Shown piece by piece: positions 16,926 through 25,239 of a stretch of DNA of 64,000 nt (positions are counted from its first letter, which is position 1; every line of letters starts with the position of its first letter). Below the pieces are notes generated by a model. That model was not told where the DNA came from, did no database searches, and saw nothing but the letters and a program-made list of their open reading frames with translations. The position numbers were made by a program, and so were the translations under genes. The stretch comes from an uncultured Collinsella sp. (GTDB lineage: Bacteria; Actinomycetota; Coriobacteriia; Coriobacteriales; Coriobacteriaceae), in contig UQHR01000005.1 of NCBI GenBank assembly GCA_900540905.1, positions 1 to 64,000 on the forward strand, read 5' to 3'.

Positions 16926-18029
16926 ATGAGCGACAGCAAGCATGTGACGTATGAGGATGCCGGCGTCGATACCGCTGAGGGCGGCCGCGCCGTCGACGCT
17001 ATTAAGCAAATGGTTAAGGACACCAACCGTCCCGAGGTCATCGGCGGCATCGGTGGCTTCGGTGGCCTGTTCTCGGCCGCCGCGCTTAAGGATATGGAAG
17101 ACCCGATTCTGATTAGCGGTACCGACGGCGTGGGCACCAAGCTCGTGCTCGCTCAGATCATGGATCGTCACGAGACGGTGGGCCAGGACCTGGTCGCCAT
17201 GTGCGTCAACGACATTTTGGCTTCGGGCGCCGAGCCGCTGTTCTTCCTGGACTACGTTGCCATCGGCCACATCGAGGCCGAGCACATGGCAAAGATCATC
17301 AAGGGCGTGGCCGACGGCTGCAAGCTCGCGGGCTGCGCGCTCGTGGGCGGCGAGATGGCCGAGCACCCGGGCGTCATGGCTCCGGCCGACTACGACCTTG
17401 CCGGCTTTACCGTGGGCGTCGTCGACCGTCCCAAGATGCTCGACCCCGCGAATGTCCGTCCCGGCGACGTGATCCTGGGCCTGCCTTCCACCGGCGTGCA
17501 CTCCAACGGCTACTCGCTCGTGCGCAAGGTCATCGGCGTCGACGGCATTAAGCCGGGCACGCCCGAGGCCGCCGCTAAGGCCGAAGAGCTGAGCCGCCCG
17601 CTCGAGGAGCTCGGCGGTGCTTCGCTGGCAGACGCCCTGCTGGCTCCCACGCGCATCTACGTCAAGCCGATTCTGGAGCTGCTGCGCGGCGGCGCCAACG
17701 TGCACGCCATCGCCCACATCACCGGTGGCGGCATCACCGAGAACCTCAACCGCGCGCTTGCCGACGACGTTGACGCCGTGGTCACCCGTAACGGTGCCGA
17801 GATGGGCTGGGATGTTCCGCCCGTCATCACCTACGTGTCGCGCCAGGCCGAGCTCGCGCCCAACGAGGCATGCAAGACCTTCAACATGGGCGTCGGCCTG
17901 TGCCTGATCGTCGCTCCCGAGGACGAGGCCGCTGTGACCGAGGCTCTGGTTGCGCTCGGCGAGAAGCCGTTCCGCGTGGGCGAGTGCGTCGAGGGTTCCG
18001 GTAAGGTCGTGTACTCCGATGAGCGCTAA
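16926..18029 (+). CDS. purM: Phosphoribosylformylglycinamidine cyclo-ligase (AIR synthetase)
   Basis: A 367-residue PurM that closes the imidazole ring using ATP. Family marks: VTYEDAGVDT at the start, IGGFGGLFSA, SGTDGVGTKLVLA, DLVAMCVNDI, GGEMAEHPGV and GLPSTGVHSNGYSLVR, plus the late AHITGGGITENLNR. ATG 16926 is preceded by GAGAGGAAGG. The 3' end overlaps purN by 11 bases, so the two are co-translated. Purine genes purF, M and N are near each other, but purM has its own 156-bp leader. Confidence 0.97.
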   Translation: MSDSKHVTYEDAGVDTAEGGRAVDAIKQMVKDTNRPEVIGGIGGFGGLFSAAALKDMEDPILISGTDGVGTKLVLAQIMDRHETVGQDLVAMCVNDILASGAEPLFFLDYVAIGHIEAEHMAKIIKGVADGCKLAGCALVGGEMAEHPGVMAPADYDLAGFTVGVVDRPKMLDPANVRPGDVILGLPSTGVHSNGYSLVRKVIGVDGIKPGTPEAAAKAEELSRPLEELGGASLADALLAPTRIYVKPILELLRGGANVHAIAHITGGGITENLNRALADDVDAVVTRNGAEMGWDVPPVITYVSRQAELAPNEACKTFNMGVGLCLIVAPEDEAAVTEALVALGEKPFRVGECVEGSGKVVYSDER

Positions 18030-18720
18030 CGAGCAGATGGCTGCTGGCGAGGGCCTGGGCTTTGTGCCCTACACCCGTCCGACCGGCACCGATACGGCCG
18101 CGCCGCTCAAGATCGGCGTGCTCATCAGCGGTTCGGGCACCAACCTGCAGGCGCTGATCGACCTGATCGCCGCCGGCAAGCTCAACGCATCGATTGAGCT
18201 TGTGGTGTCGAGCCGTCCTTCGGCCAAGGGACTGCAGCGTGCCGAGCGTGCTGGCATCCAGACGCTCACGCTGTCCAAGGATGTGTACGCCGACCCCATC
18301 GCTGCCGATGAGATCATCGCGCACGAGCTGCTCGAGCGCGGCTGCGAGTACGTGGTCATGGCCGGTTACATGCGCATGGTGCATACGCCGCTGCTGGCAG
18401 CGTTCCCCAACCGCGTGGTCAATCTGCATCCGGCGCTGCTGCCGAGCTTTACCGGCGCCCATGCGATTGACGATGCGTTTGCTCGCGGCGTCAAGGTGAC
18501 CGGCGTGACCGTGCACTTTGCCAACGAGATCTACGACAACGGTCCCATCATCGCCCAGCGCGCGCTGGCTGTTGAGGAGGGTTGGGATGTCGACACGCTC
18601 GAGGAGCACATCCATGCGATCGAGCACGTGCTGTATCCCGAGGTCGTGCAGATGCTCGCCGACGGCCGCGTTCACGTGCTGGAGAGCGGCAAGGTCGCAA
18701 TTGATGCGCCTCGCGGCTAG
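18019..18720 (+). CDS. purN: Phosphoribosylglycinamide formyltransferase
   Basis: A 233-residue PurN using 10-formyl-THF. It shows KIGVLISGSGTNLQALID at the N-terminus, the catalytic segment MRMVHTPLLAAFPNRVVNLHPALLPSF (Asn-His and later Asp) split as LHPALLPSFTGAHAI, and TVHFANEIYDNGPIIAQ. An N-terminal tail of about 30 residues before the fold is longer than usual. ATG 18019 lies inside purM's last codons (ATGAGCGCTAA), the best supported start because homology begins soon after. Confidence 0.95.
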   Translation: MSANEQMAAGEGLGFVPYTRPTGTDTAAPLKIGVLISGSGTNLQALIDLIAAGKLNASIELVVSSRPSAKGLQRAERAGIQTLTLSKDVYADPIAADEIIAHELLERGCEYVVMAGYMRMVHTPLLAAFPNRVVNLHPALLPSFTGAHAIDDAFARGVKVTGVTVHFANEIYDNGPIIAQRALAVEEGWDVDTLEEHIHAIEHVLYPEVVQMLADGRVHVLESGKVAIDAPRG

Positions 18721-18798
18721 CGGCGCACAGTACAATTTAGCCGAGTAGTCAGGGTGGTCATTGGCGCCAAGGCGCGAGTGGCCGCCCTTTGTTTTAGG

Positions 18799-18854
18799 TA
18801 GTCACCTGCGACGTTCTTGAATGACTAGTCATTCAAGAACGTCGCAGGTGACTA
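18799..18854. repeat. 56-bp perfect palindrome
   Basis: Two 28-bp arms meet without a loop at ACT|AGT: the left arm runs TAGTCACCTGCGACGTTCTT then GAATGACT. A related, diverged half-copy lies at about 63942-63972 (TAGTCATTTAAGAACGTCC...GTGACTAG). It is 18 bp before the orphan IIA gene. Cruciform-forming REP-like repeat; could also end purN transcripts. Confidence 0.75.
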
Positions 18855-18872
18855 GGTGAGAGAGGTGAGCGC

Positions 18873-19337
18873 ATGGCGGATAACGAAGCGCTTTTTACGC
18901 CTGAGCTGGTGTTTTTTGATTGGGAGTGTGTGTCGCCGGATGAGGTGTTTGCGCAGCTTGAGGGCGAGCTTGCCCCGCGCGGCTACATTGCGCCTGGCTG
19001 GCTTGACGCCGTCCGCACGCGCGAGGATGCCTATCCCACGGGGCTTGCCATGCCGGCTGCCAACATTGCCATCCCGCATGCCGACCCGGGATTTGTGGCC
19101 AAGCCCTATATCGCGGTGGTGAAGCCCGCCGCGCCCGTGACATTTAACGCTATGGCTGGCATGGGCGCTCCGGTGCCGGCGCAGATCGTCATCAATCTGG
19201 GCATCGCCGAGCCGGGCGGCCAGGTCGAGGCCCTGCAGGCTCTCATGAACATCTTTATGGACGCCGATGCCGCATCCGACGTGCTCGGCCAGACCACGCC
19301 GCAGGGCATGGTCGACGCTATCCGCCGTCACTTCTAA
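18873..19337 (+). CDS. PTS IIA component, fructose/galactitol type (orphan)
   Basis: A 154-residue EIIA type-2 domain protein. The active His69 lies in PTGLAMPAANIAIPHADP, the family signature around the phosphorylated histidine. The C-terminal part has VIVNLGIAEPGGQVEAL-like strands and a final regulatory-looking helix MVDAIRRHF. No IIB or IIC gene is near, so it may serve a distant transporter or act as a signal protein like PtsN. Starts ATG 18873 after GAGAGGTGAGC. Confidence 0.85.
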   Translation: MADNEALFTPELVFFDWECVSPDEVFAQLEGELAPRGYIAPGWLDAVRTREDAYPTGLAMPAANIAIPHADPGFVAKPYIAVVKPAAPVTFNAMAGMGAPVPAQIVINLGIAEPGGQVEALQALMNIFMDADAASDVLGQTTPQGMVDAIRRHF

Positions 19338-19354
19338 GGTGCCGGCTGCCAGAG

Positions 19355-19396
19355 CTGTCCCCTTTGCACCAAAATGGTGCAGATTAACCTGTCCCC
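19355..19396. repeat. Two CTGTCCCC repeats with small palindrome
   Basis: CTGTCCCCTTTGCACC and AACCTGTCCCCAATGCACC bracket the palindrome TGCACCAAAATGGTGCA. These are the GGGACAG-core repeats found in other gaps; they lie just before the PrsA-like gene. Confidence 0.5.
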
Positions 19397-19472
19397 AATG
19401 CACCAAGCGTGCCGCGGGGGCTGCGTTGTGACACAATGGCGTTTGTTCGATTCGTTATGCGAAAGGCCAACT

Positions 19473-20693
19473 ATGGCAAATAAGAAAAAGAATCCCGCAC
19501 CCGAGCCGACGCCCGAGCAGCAGGCTCGCGCCGCCTCCAGCTCTCGCAAGAAGCAGCGCAAGACCCGCGTGTCCAAGACCGTCAAGATCGTCCTGGTGGT
19601 TATTGGCGTGCTGGCAATGTTGCTTTCCGTCTCGGCGATGGCGTGCTCCGGTCTTATGTCGCAGGCCGAGGACACCTCGGGCTACAAGCTGACCGGCGGT
19701 GTTGCTGCCACTATCAACGGCACCAACCTCACCGAGGACACCGTGACCAAGCAGATCATGAGCATGCGCACGTCCTACGGCTACACCAAGGACAAGGACT
19801 GGGCGCAGTATCTGGTCGACAACGACCTCACGCCCAAGAAGTACCGCAAGCAACTCATCGACTCCTACACGCAGCAGATTCTGCTTCAACAGGCACAGAA
19901 AGAGAACGGCGTGACGGTGTCGGACGAGGAGGTCGAGAAGGCTTGGAAGGACGCGTGCAAGAGCGCGGGCGGTGCCAAGGCCTTTAAGAAGACCCTTAAG
20001 ACCTACGGCTACACCGAGGACACCTACAAGGACTCGCTCAAGGAGAGCCTGGCGCAGCAAAAGCTTAAGGATGCTGTGGCGCCCACCAGCAAGCCCAAGG
20101 ACAGCGAGATCGTCGATTACATCAATGAGAACCTGTCCAACTACAACGATGCCCGTCGCTCGTCGAACATCCTGATCAAGGTTGATTCCGACGCTTCCGA
20201 CGAGGACAAGGCTGCCGCCAAGGCCAAGGCGCAGGAGTGCCTGGACAAGATCAACTCCGGTGAGCTGAGCTTTGAGGACGCCGTTGAGCAGTACTCCGAG
20301 GACACCGGTTCCAAGGAGAAGAAGGGCGATGTGGGCTGGGATAAGCTCACCACCTTTGTCGACAGCTACCAGACGGCGCTCGAGGGGCTCAACAAGGGCG
20401 ACGTGAGCGACGTCGTCGAGTCGACCTATGGTTACCACATCATCAAGTGCACCGACTACTTCCATGTCGATAATCAGGTTGATGACATCAACCAGGTGCC
20501 CAAGGCCATCAAAAAGTACGTCTCCAACGTGGTGAAGACGCAAGCGGCCAGCACCGCGTACAGCGAGTGGCTGGAGCAGTACAAGAAGGATGCCGACATC
20601 ACCGTCAACCCCATGCCCAAAGACGTGCCATACAACGTCAGTCTGAAGGGCGTCACCAAGAGTTCGACCGACGATTCGTCGACGACTGAGTAA
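19473..20693 (+). CDS. PrsA/SurA-like peptidyl-prolyl isomerase (foldase)
   Basis: A 406-residue exported protein. A Lys-rich cytoplasmic tail is followed by one hydrophobic segment (VKIVLVVIGVLAMLLSVSAM, about 37-56), then a SurA-like N-domain (TINGTNLTEDTVTKQIM) and a parvulin/PPIC domain at about 235-345: SSNILIKVD, DVGWDKL and STYGYHIIKCTDY. Parvulin foldases help secreted proteins fold outside the membrane. No clean lipobox is seen, so it is probably membrane-anchored rather than a lipoprotein. ATG 19473 is used with GAAAGG upstream; frame sequence before it reads through the repeat and is not protein-like. It is a likely helper for surface proteins such as that at 51.4 kb. Confidence 0.85.
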   Translation: MANKKKNPAPEPTPEQQARAASSSRKKQRKTRVSKTVKIVLVVIGVLAMLLSVSAMACSGLMSQAEDTSGYKLTGGVAATINGTNLTEDTVTKQIMSMRTSYGYTKDKDWAQYLVDNDLTPKKYRKQLIDSYTQQILLQQAQKENGVTVSDEEVEKAWKDACKSAGGAKAFKKTLKTYGYTEDTYKDSLKESLAQQKLKDAVAPTSKPKDSEIVDYINENLSNYNDARRSSNILIKVDSDASDEDKAAAKAKAQECLDKINSGELSFEDAVEQYSEDTGSKEKKGDVGWDKLTTFVDSYQTALEGLNKGDVSDVVESTYGYHIIKCTDYFHVDNQVDDINQVPKAIKKYVSNVVKTQAASTAYSEWLEQYKKDADITVNPMPKDVPYNVSLKGVTKSSTDDSSTTE

Positions 20694-20747
20694 TCATGGG
20701 GCGGTGCTCGCGCGAGTACCGCCCACGCTATTGAGGAGGATTTGCGG

Positions 20748-21191
20748 ATGACCAACGAAGAGCTGCAGAAGGAAATGATCGCGGCCATGAAGGCCAAGGA
20801 CAAGGTTCGCCTGTCCATCATTCGCCAGGTTAAGGCCGAGGTGAAGAATATCGAGGTCAATGAGCGCCGCGACGTGACCGAGGAAGATGTCAACAGCATG
20901 ATCAAGCGTCTGATCAAGCAGACGAGCGAGACGCTGGAGATGTCCATCAAGGCCGGCACCGACCAAGAGCGTACCGACAACCTGACCGAGCAGGTCAAGA
21001 TTCTGGAGAGCCTGCTGCCCGCGCAGGTTTCGGGCGAGGAGCTCGAGGCTCTGATCGAGCAGGTCATCGCCGAGCTGGGCGCCACGTCCAAGAAGCAGAT
21101 GGGCCAGGTTATGGGCGCACTCGGCAAGGCCACCGGCGGCAACTTCGATAAGCCGGCCGCGGCAAAGATCGTTGGAGCCAAACTCGCGTAG
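20748..21191 (+). CDS. GatB/YqeY domain protein
   Basis: A 147-residue helical protein of the YqeY family (tail domain of GatB): TNEELQKEMIAAMKAKD, RLSIIRQVKAEVKN, a central VTEEDVNSMIKRLIKQ, and the C-terminal QMGQVMGALG then AAKIVGAKL tail. GatB tails bind tRNA, but the role of free YqeY proteins is not settled. ATG 20748 lies 7 bases after GAGGAGGA; a TTG at 20742 is too near the site. Follows the foldase by 54 bp and is closed by the terminator at 21219. Confidence 0.9.
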   Translation: MTNEELQKEMIAAMKAKDKVRLSIIRQVKAEVKNIEVNERRDVTEEDVNSMIKRLIKQTSETLEMSIKAGTDQERTDNLTEQVKILESLLPAQVSGEELEALIEQVIAELGATSKKQMGQVMGALGKATGGNFDKPAAAKIVGAKLA

Positions 21192-21218
21192 GGGCCGATC
21201 GACACATAGCTGATAGTG

Positions 21219-21252
21219 AGGGGCGCTGACCACGAGGTCGCGCCCCTTTTTT
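21219..21252 (+). terminator. Rho-independent terminator after yqeY
   Basis: AGGGGCGC...GCGCCCCT stem extended by GACC/GGTC with one bulge, followed by TTTTTT. Confidence 0.8.
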
Positions 21253-21271
21253 GATGGCAGCTGAAGGGCAC

Positions 21272-21294
21272 TCATTTAAGTCTGTCCCCAATGA
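21272..21294. repeat. GGGACAG-core repeat
   Basis: CATTTAAGTCTGTCCCCAAT; read on the other strand it is ATTGGGGACAGACTTAAATG, almost identical to the two tandem copies at 63757 and 63790. Confidence 0.5.
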
Positions 21295-21412
21295 GTGCCC
21301 AATGAGTGGGCGGAAGGTTGCGGGTTCTTTACGGGAATGTAGTGTGGACTGCGGAAACGTGGTTCTTTCCGTACAATAGTTCAACTCGTGTAAACGCAGG
21401 GAAGGGACATTC

Positions 21413-22144
21413 ATGGCAGACATGATCGAGATCAAGCATCTCAACAAGTACTTTGGCGACCTGCATGTGCTCAAAGATATCAACCTCACCGTCAAACGTG
21501 GCGAGAAGCTCGTAATGATCGGGCCTTCCGGCTCGGGTAAATCGACGCTCATCCGTTGCGTCGATTATCTGGAGGAGCCCACGTCGGGCGAGGTTGTCAT
21601 CGACGGTACGCCGCTCACCAAAAAGAATCACCTGGAGATGGCTCGCAAGTATAGTTCCATGGTGTTTCAGCAGTTCAACCTGTATCCCAACATGACGGTG
21701 CTGGGCAACCTGACGCTCGCGCCCATCAAACTGCAAAAGAAGAGCAAGGAGGAGGCGACCGAGATCGCCATCGCTGCGCTCAAGCGCGTCGGCATGGCAC
21801 ATAAGGCCGGCGAGTATCCGCAGAATCTCTCGGGTGGTCAGCAGCAGCGCATCGCCATCGCCCGTGCCCTGTGCACCAAGCAGCCCATCATCCTGTTTGA
21901 CGAGCCGACCTCGGCGCTCGACCCCGAGATGGTCCAGGAGGTTCTGGACGTTATGATTGAGCTCGCGCAGGAGGACATCACCATGATCTGCGTGACGCAC
22001 GAGATGGGTTTTGCGCGTCAGGTGGCCGACCGCGTCATCTTTATGGAGGACGGCCGCATTCTGGAGGAGGGCACGCCCGAGCACTTCTTCGATAACCCCG
22101 AGAACCCGCGCTGCCGCGAGTTCCTGTCCAAGATTCTGCACTAG
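21413..22144 (+). CDS. Polar amino-acid ABC transporter ATPase
   Basis: A 243-residue ABC ATPase of the GlnQ/HisP class. Walker A GPSGSGKST, Q-loop FQQFNLYPNMTVLGN, signature LSGGQQQR, Walker B ILFDEPTSALDPE and switch His in CVTHEMGFAR. It powers uptake of polar or charged amino acids with the binding lipoprotein and two permeases encoded next. ATG 21413 follows GAAGGGAC; TACAAT at 21372 may be its -10 box. Confidence 0.93.
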   Translation: MADMIEIKHLNKYFGDLHVLKDINLTVKRGEKLVMIGPSGSGKSTLIRCVDYLEEPTSGEVVIDGTPLTKKNHLEMARKYSSMVFQQFNLYPNMTVLGNLTLAPIKLQKKSKEEATEIAIAALKRVGMAHKAGEYPQNLSGGQQQRIAIARALCTKQPIILFDEPTSALDPEMVQEVLDVMIELAQEDITMICVTHEMGFARQVADRVIFMEDGRILEEGTPEHFFDNPENPRCREFLSKILH

Positions 22145-22152
22145 GCGCGGTG

Positions 22153-23028
22153 ATGGACATGACGGATATGACGAGGGCGGCCGTGTCGCGCCGCCACTTT
22201 TTGCAGCTGGCGGGCGCCGGCATGCTCGCGCTGACGGGGACCGCGCTTACCGGTTGCGGCAACTCCGCCGGCGGCGAGGGTTCCGACAAGGGGTCCAAGC
22301 TTGCGGCCATCAAGTCGCGTGGCCATCTGAATGCCGGCGTTAAGAAGGACGTTCCCGGCTATGGCTATTACGACACCGCCAAGGGCCGCTTTGAGGGCAT
22401 GGAAGTCGATTTGTGCTACCAGATCGCCGCTGCCGTCTTTGGCGTGAGCTACAAGGAGGCCCGCGCCCAGGAGCTTGTCGAGTTTACCGACGTAACGCCC
22501 AAGACACGCGGCCCGCTGATCGATAACGGCCAACTCGACGTGGTCGCGGCGACCTACACCATCACCGACGAGCGCAAGAAGAGCTGGGATTTCTCGACGC
22601 CGTACCGCACCGACTACGTGGGGCTCATGGTCAAGAAGCGTTCGGGCTTTACCTCGATTGAGGATCTGGACGGCAAGGTCATCGGCGTGAGCCAGGGTGC
22701 TACCACGCAGGGCCTGATCGAGCAGATGATCAAGGACAACGGCTTTAGCTGCAAGCCAGAGTTTAGGGCCTTTAGCGGCTATCCCATCATCAAGAGCTCG
22801 CTCGACGCCGGCAATATCGACGTCTTTGCCATGGACCGCTCCACGCTGGCCGGTTACATGAACGAGACCGTTGAGCTGCTGCAGCCCGAGGTCAAGTTTG
22901 GCGAGCAGGGCTACGGCGTGGCGACCAAGAAGGGCTGCGACCTTTCGGCCGTGGTCGATCAGGTGATTTGCGATCGCCTGGCCGACGGCTGGCTCGACCA
23001 AGAGGTCAAGACCTGGGGTCTTGTATAG
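22153..23028 (+). CDS. Amino-acid ABC transporter binding lipoprotein
   Basis: A 291-residue extracellular solute-binding protein family 3 member. The N-terminus has a twin-arginine-like SRRHFLQLAG followed by a hydrophobic core and the lipobox LTGC with Cys35 as the lipid site, so it is probably a Tat-exported lipoprotein. The mature part shows VDLCYQIAAAVFG, VVAATYTITDERKK and SQGATTQGLIEQM, and ends in the usual lobe I/II crossover. Eight bases after the ATPase; GTG 22150 and ATG 22162 are possible starts too. Ligand not predictable; glutamine/glutamate-type by family. Confidence 0.9.
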   Translation: MDMTDMTRAAVSRRHFLQLAGAGMLALTGTALTGCGNSAGGEGSDKGSKLAAIKSRGHLNAGVKKDVPGYGYYDTAKGRFEGMEVDLCYQIAAAVFGVSYKEARAQELVEFTDVTPKTRGPLIDNGQLDVVAATYTITDERKKSWDFSTPYRTDYVGLMVKKRSGFTSIEDLDGKVIGVSQGATTQGLIEQMIKDNGFSCKPEFRAFSGYPIIKSSLDAGNIDVFAMDRSTLAGYMNETVELLQPEVKFGEQGYGVATKKGCDLSAVVDQVICDRLADGWLDQEVKTWGLV

Positions 23029-23053
23029 GCGCATCGTCCAAGGAAGGAATCAA

Positions 23054-23800
23054 ATGCTCGAAGGATTGTTTGACGCCGACCGCTGGTCGACGACATTTCA
23101 AAACATGGGGCCCTTCTGGGAGGGCTTTGGCGTGACGCTGCAGGTGGTCGTTGCCGGTCTGCTGCTGTCGCTGGTGCTGGGCACGCTGCTGGGCGTGTTC
23201 TCTACCACCCGTTCGCGCGTGCTGCGCGCCATAAGCCGCGTGTACGTGGAGTTTTACCAGAACACCCCGTTGCCCGTGCAGGTGCTCTTTATGTACATGG
23301 CCGGTCCGCAGTTTTTGCAGGCCATAACCGGTGCCGACCAGCCGGTGCGCATCGCGCCGTTCGTGCTGGGCTTCTTGGGTGTGGGCCTGTATCACGCGGC
23401 CTACATTTCGGAGGTCATCCGCACTGGTATCGAGGCGGTTCCGCGCGGTCAGATGGAGGCGGCCCAGAGCCAGGGCTTCACCCGTGCGCAGGCGTACTGG
23501 TACATCGTGCTACCCCAGACGTTCAAGATCATTCTGCCGCCGCTGTGTAACCAGGCGCTCAACCTGGTCAAGAACACGTCGGTGTTGGCGCTCGTGGCCG
23601 GCGGCGACCTTATGTACCGTTCCGACAACTTTGTGAGTCTGTACGGTTACCTGCAGGGATACATCGTCTGCTGCCTTATGTACTTCATTATCTGCTTTCC
23701 GCTTGCCATGCTGGTGCAGTGGCTCGAGCGTCGCTCCAAGGAGCGTCCGCGCGGCGTGAGCTTGGCCGAGCTGGGGCTCGACAACGTAGAGGAGGCCTAG
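23054..23800 (+). CDS. Amino-acid ABC transporter permease
   Basis: A 248-residue HisM/GlnP-type permease with about five membrane helices. The EAA loop that docks on the ATPase is EAAQSQGFTRAQAYWYIVLP. FYQNTPLPVQVLFMYM is the usual second-helix region. ATG 23054 is chosen by AAGGAAGG seven bases upstream; in-frame sequence before it overlaps the end of the lipoprotein gene. C-terminal tail is charged (WLERRSKERPRG). Confidence 0.92.
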   Translation: MLEGLFDADRWSTTFQNMGPFWEGFGVTLQVVVAGLLLSLVLGTLLGVFSTTRSRVLRAISRVYVEFYQNTPLPVQVLFMYMAGPQFLQAITGADQPVRIAPFVLGFLGVGLYHAAYISEVIRTGIEAVPRGQMEAAQSQGFTRAQAYWYIVLPQTFKIILPPLCNQALNLVKNTSVLALVAGGDLMYRSDNFVSLYGYLQGYIVCCLMYFIICFPLAMLVQWLERRSKERPRGVSLAELGLDNVEEA

Positions 23801-23803
23801 CGC

Positions 23804-24442
23804 ATGGAAATCTTCAACGCGACCAACCTGCTCTACATTTGGGGCGGCTTTGTTAAGACGATCGAGATCTCGGCGCTGTCGATCTTTTTCTCGCTCATCT
23901 TTGGCACGGTGCTGGCGCTCGTTAAGAGCTATGCGCCCCGCCCGTTCCGTATTTTGGTGAGCGCCTATATCGAGCTGTTCCGTTGCACGCCAAACTTGCT
24001 GTGGATCCTGTTTATCTACTTTACGGTGCAGGGTTTGGACGTTGTGATTTCGACCATCGCCTTTACGCTGTTTACCAGCGCTGTTATGGCCGAGATTGTG
24101 CGCGGCGGCCTCAACTCGATTCCGCGCGGCCAGTTTGAGGCAGCGCAGAGCCAGGGCTTTGGCTTCTTTGCCACCATGCGCTACATCATTCTGCCGCAGA
24201 CGTTTAAGACGATCATTCCGGCGCTGTTTAGCCAGTGCACGACCGTCATCAAGGACAGCTCGTATCTTTCGGGCATTAACGTGGCCGAGCTCATGTACAC
24301 GGCTAACGTCGTGATGGCCCACGCGATCGACCTGTCGCAGGTGCTTATGCTCTACGGCCTGGTGTTTGCGATGTACTTTGTGCTCAACTTTGGTATCTCG
24401 CTGCTGGTCCGAGCGTATCAACGTCGTATCGTGGCAGCGTAG
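23804..24442 (+). CDS. Amino-acid ABC transporter permease (second)
   Basis: A 212-residue partner permease, three bases after the first. EAA loop EAAQSQGFGFFATMRYIILP, ELFRCTPNLLWILFIYF and the final VLNFGISLLVRAYQRR are typical. The two permeases form the heterodimeric channel. The gene is followed at once by the palindrome at 24444. Confidence 0.92.
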   Translation: MEIFNATNLLYIWGGFVKTIEISALSIFFSLIFGTVLALVKSYAPRPFRILVSAYIELFRCTPNLLWILFIYFTVQGLDVVISTIAFTLFTSAVMAEIVRGGLNSIPRGQFEAAQSQGFGFFATMRYIILPQTFKTIIPALFSQCTTVIKDSSYLSGINVAELMYTANVVMAHAIDLSQVLMLYGLVFAMYFVLNFGISLLVRAYQRRIVAA

Positions 24443-24443
24443 A

Positions 24444-24474
24444 ATGTGACAAAGGGACTGTCCCTTTGTCACAT
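24444..24474. repeat. 15-bp perfect palindrome with GGGAC core
   Basis: ATGTGACAAAGGGAC (24444-24458) and its complement (24460-24474) around a single T. Lies between permease and kinase-like gene; of the GGGACAG family. No T-run follows, so termination is unsure. Confidence 0.6.
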
Positions 24475-24490
24475 AGAGAAAGGAATCGCG

Positions 24491-25114
24491 ATGAGCGATC
24501 TGGAGAATAAGAAGAATCCTGTGGTCATTACCATCGCGCGCGACTTTGGCGCCGAGGGCCACGAGATTGGTCGCATGCTTGCCGACGAGCTGGGGATTCC
24601 ACTGTATGACAACGAGCTGCTGGTGCGCGCATCGCTGCGTGCGGGCGAGTCACTCGATAAGATGGCCGCCTATGACGAACGTCTGGCCGTGGAGAACATG
24701 GCGTTCCTGCCCGACCGTTACGATGCCCGTTCGTACTCGGACAAATTATTCCAAAAGATGAGCCAGGTGATCTTGGACCTGGGCGAGACCGAGAGCTGCA
24801 TTATCGAGGGTCGCCTGTCCGATTACCTTCTGCGTAACAACCCCAACCACATTGCCGTGTTGGTGACCGCACCCTTTGAGGACCGCGTCGAGATTGTGCG
24901 CAAGAAGCGCGGACTTAACAAAAAGAAAGGTGCCAAGCTGGTCAAACAGCAGCAGAAGGCGCGCGAGGCGTTCTATAAGCGCTACAGCGCCGGCAAGTGG
25001 AAGATGACGAGCGGCAAGGATATCGTCGTCAACCGCGCCAAGCTGGGACGCGAGGGCTGTAAAGACGTCATCGCTGCAGCCTACCGCTACAAAGTGGCGC
25101 AGCTCGAAGGCTAG
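24491..25114 (+). CDS. Cytidylate kinase-like family protein
   Basis: A 207-residue P-loop-like protein of the Cytidylate_kin2 family: VVITIARDFGAEGHEIGRML at the N-terminus (G-x4-G-x-E/H loop in place of a canonical GKS/T), YDNELLVRAS, CIIEGRLSDYLL and VTAPFEDRVEIVRKK. Family members are annotated as kinase-like, but substrates are mostly untested. ATG 24491 is preceded by GAGAAAGGAATC; an upstream in-frame start would translate the palindrome. It ends in a Lys/Arg-rich helical part. Confidence 0.8.
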   Translation: MSDLENKKNPVVITIARDFGAEGHEIGRMLADELGIPLYDNELLVRASLRAGESLDKMAAYDERLAVENMAFLPDRYDARSYSDKLFQKMSQVILDLGETESCIIEGRLSDYLLRNNPNHIAVLVTAPFEDRVEIVRKKRGLNKKKGAKLVKQQQKAREAFYKRYSAGKWKMTSGKDIVVNRAKLGREGCKDVIAAAYRYKVAQLEG

Positions 25115-25123
25115 CCGACCAAA

Positions 25124-25157
25124 ACCACCACAAAGGGGACAGCACCTTTGTGGTGGT
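25124..25157. repeat. GGGGACAG-containing inverted repeat
   Basis: ACCACCACAAAGG (25124-25136) perfectly inverted at 25145-25157, loop GGACAGCA. Same style as the repeat at 24444. Confidence 0.55.
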
Positions 25158-25173
25158 CGGTCGACTGGCATAG

Positions 25174-25213
25174 AAAAAGTCCCCGCCGGGCGTGTGCTCG
25201 ACGGGGACTTTGC
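25174..25213. terminator. Bidirectional terminator
   Basis: AAAGTCCCCG (25176-25185) and complement (25202-25211) with A-run upstream and T-run downstream, between the convergent kinase-like gene and nfnB. Confidence 0.75.
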
Positions 25214-25239
25214 CGTTTGATGGCTAGCGCTGTAGGTGA

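Noticed and set aside
15021..17717. 898-residue open frame on the minus strand
   Set aside because: Antisense to purF and purM, His/Gly/Asp-rich shadow composition, no domain or ribosome site.
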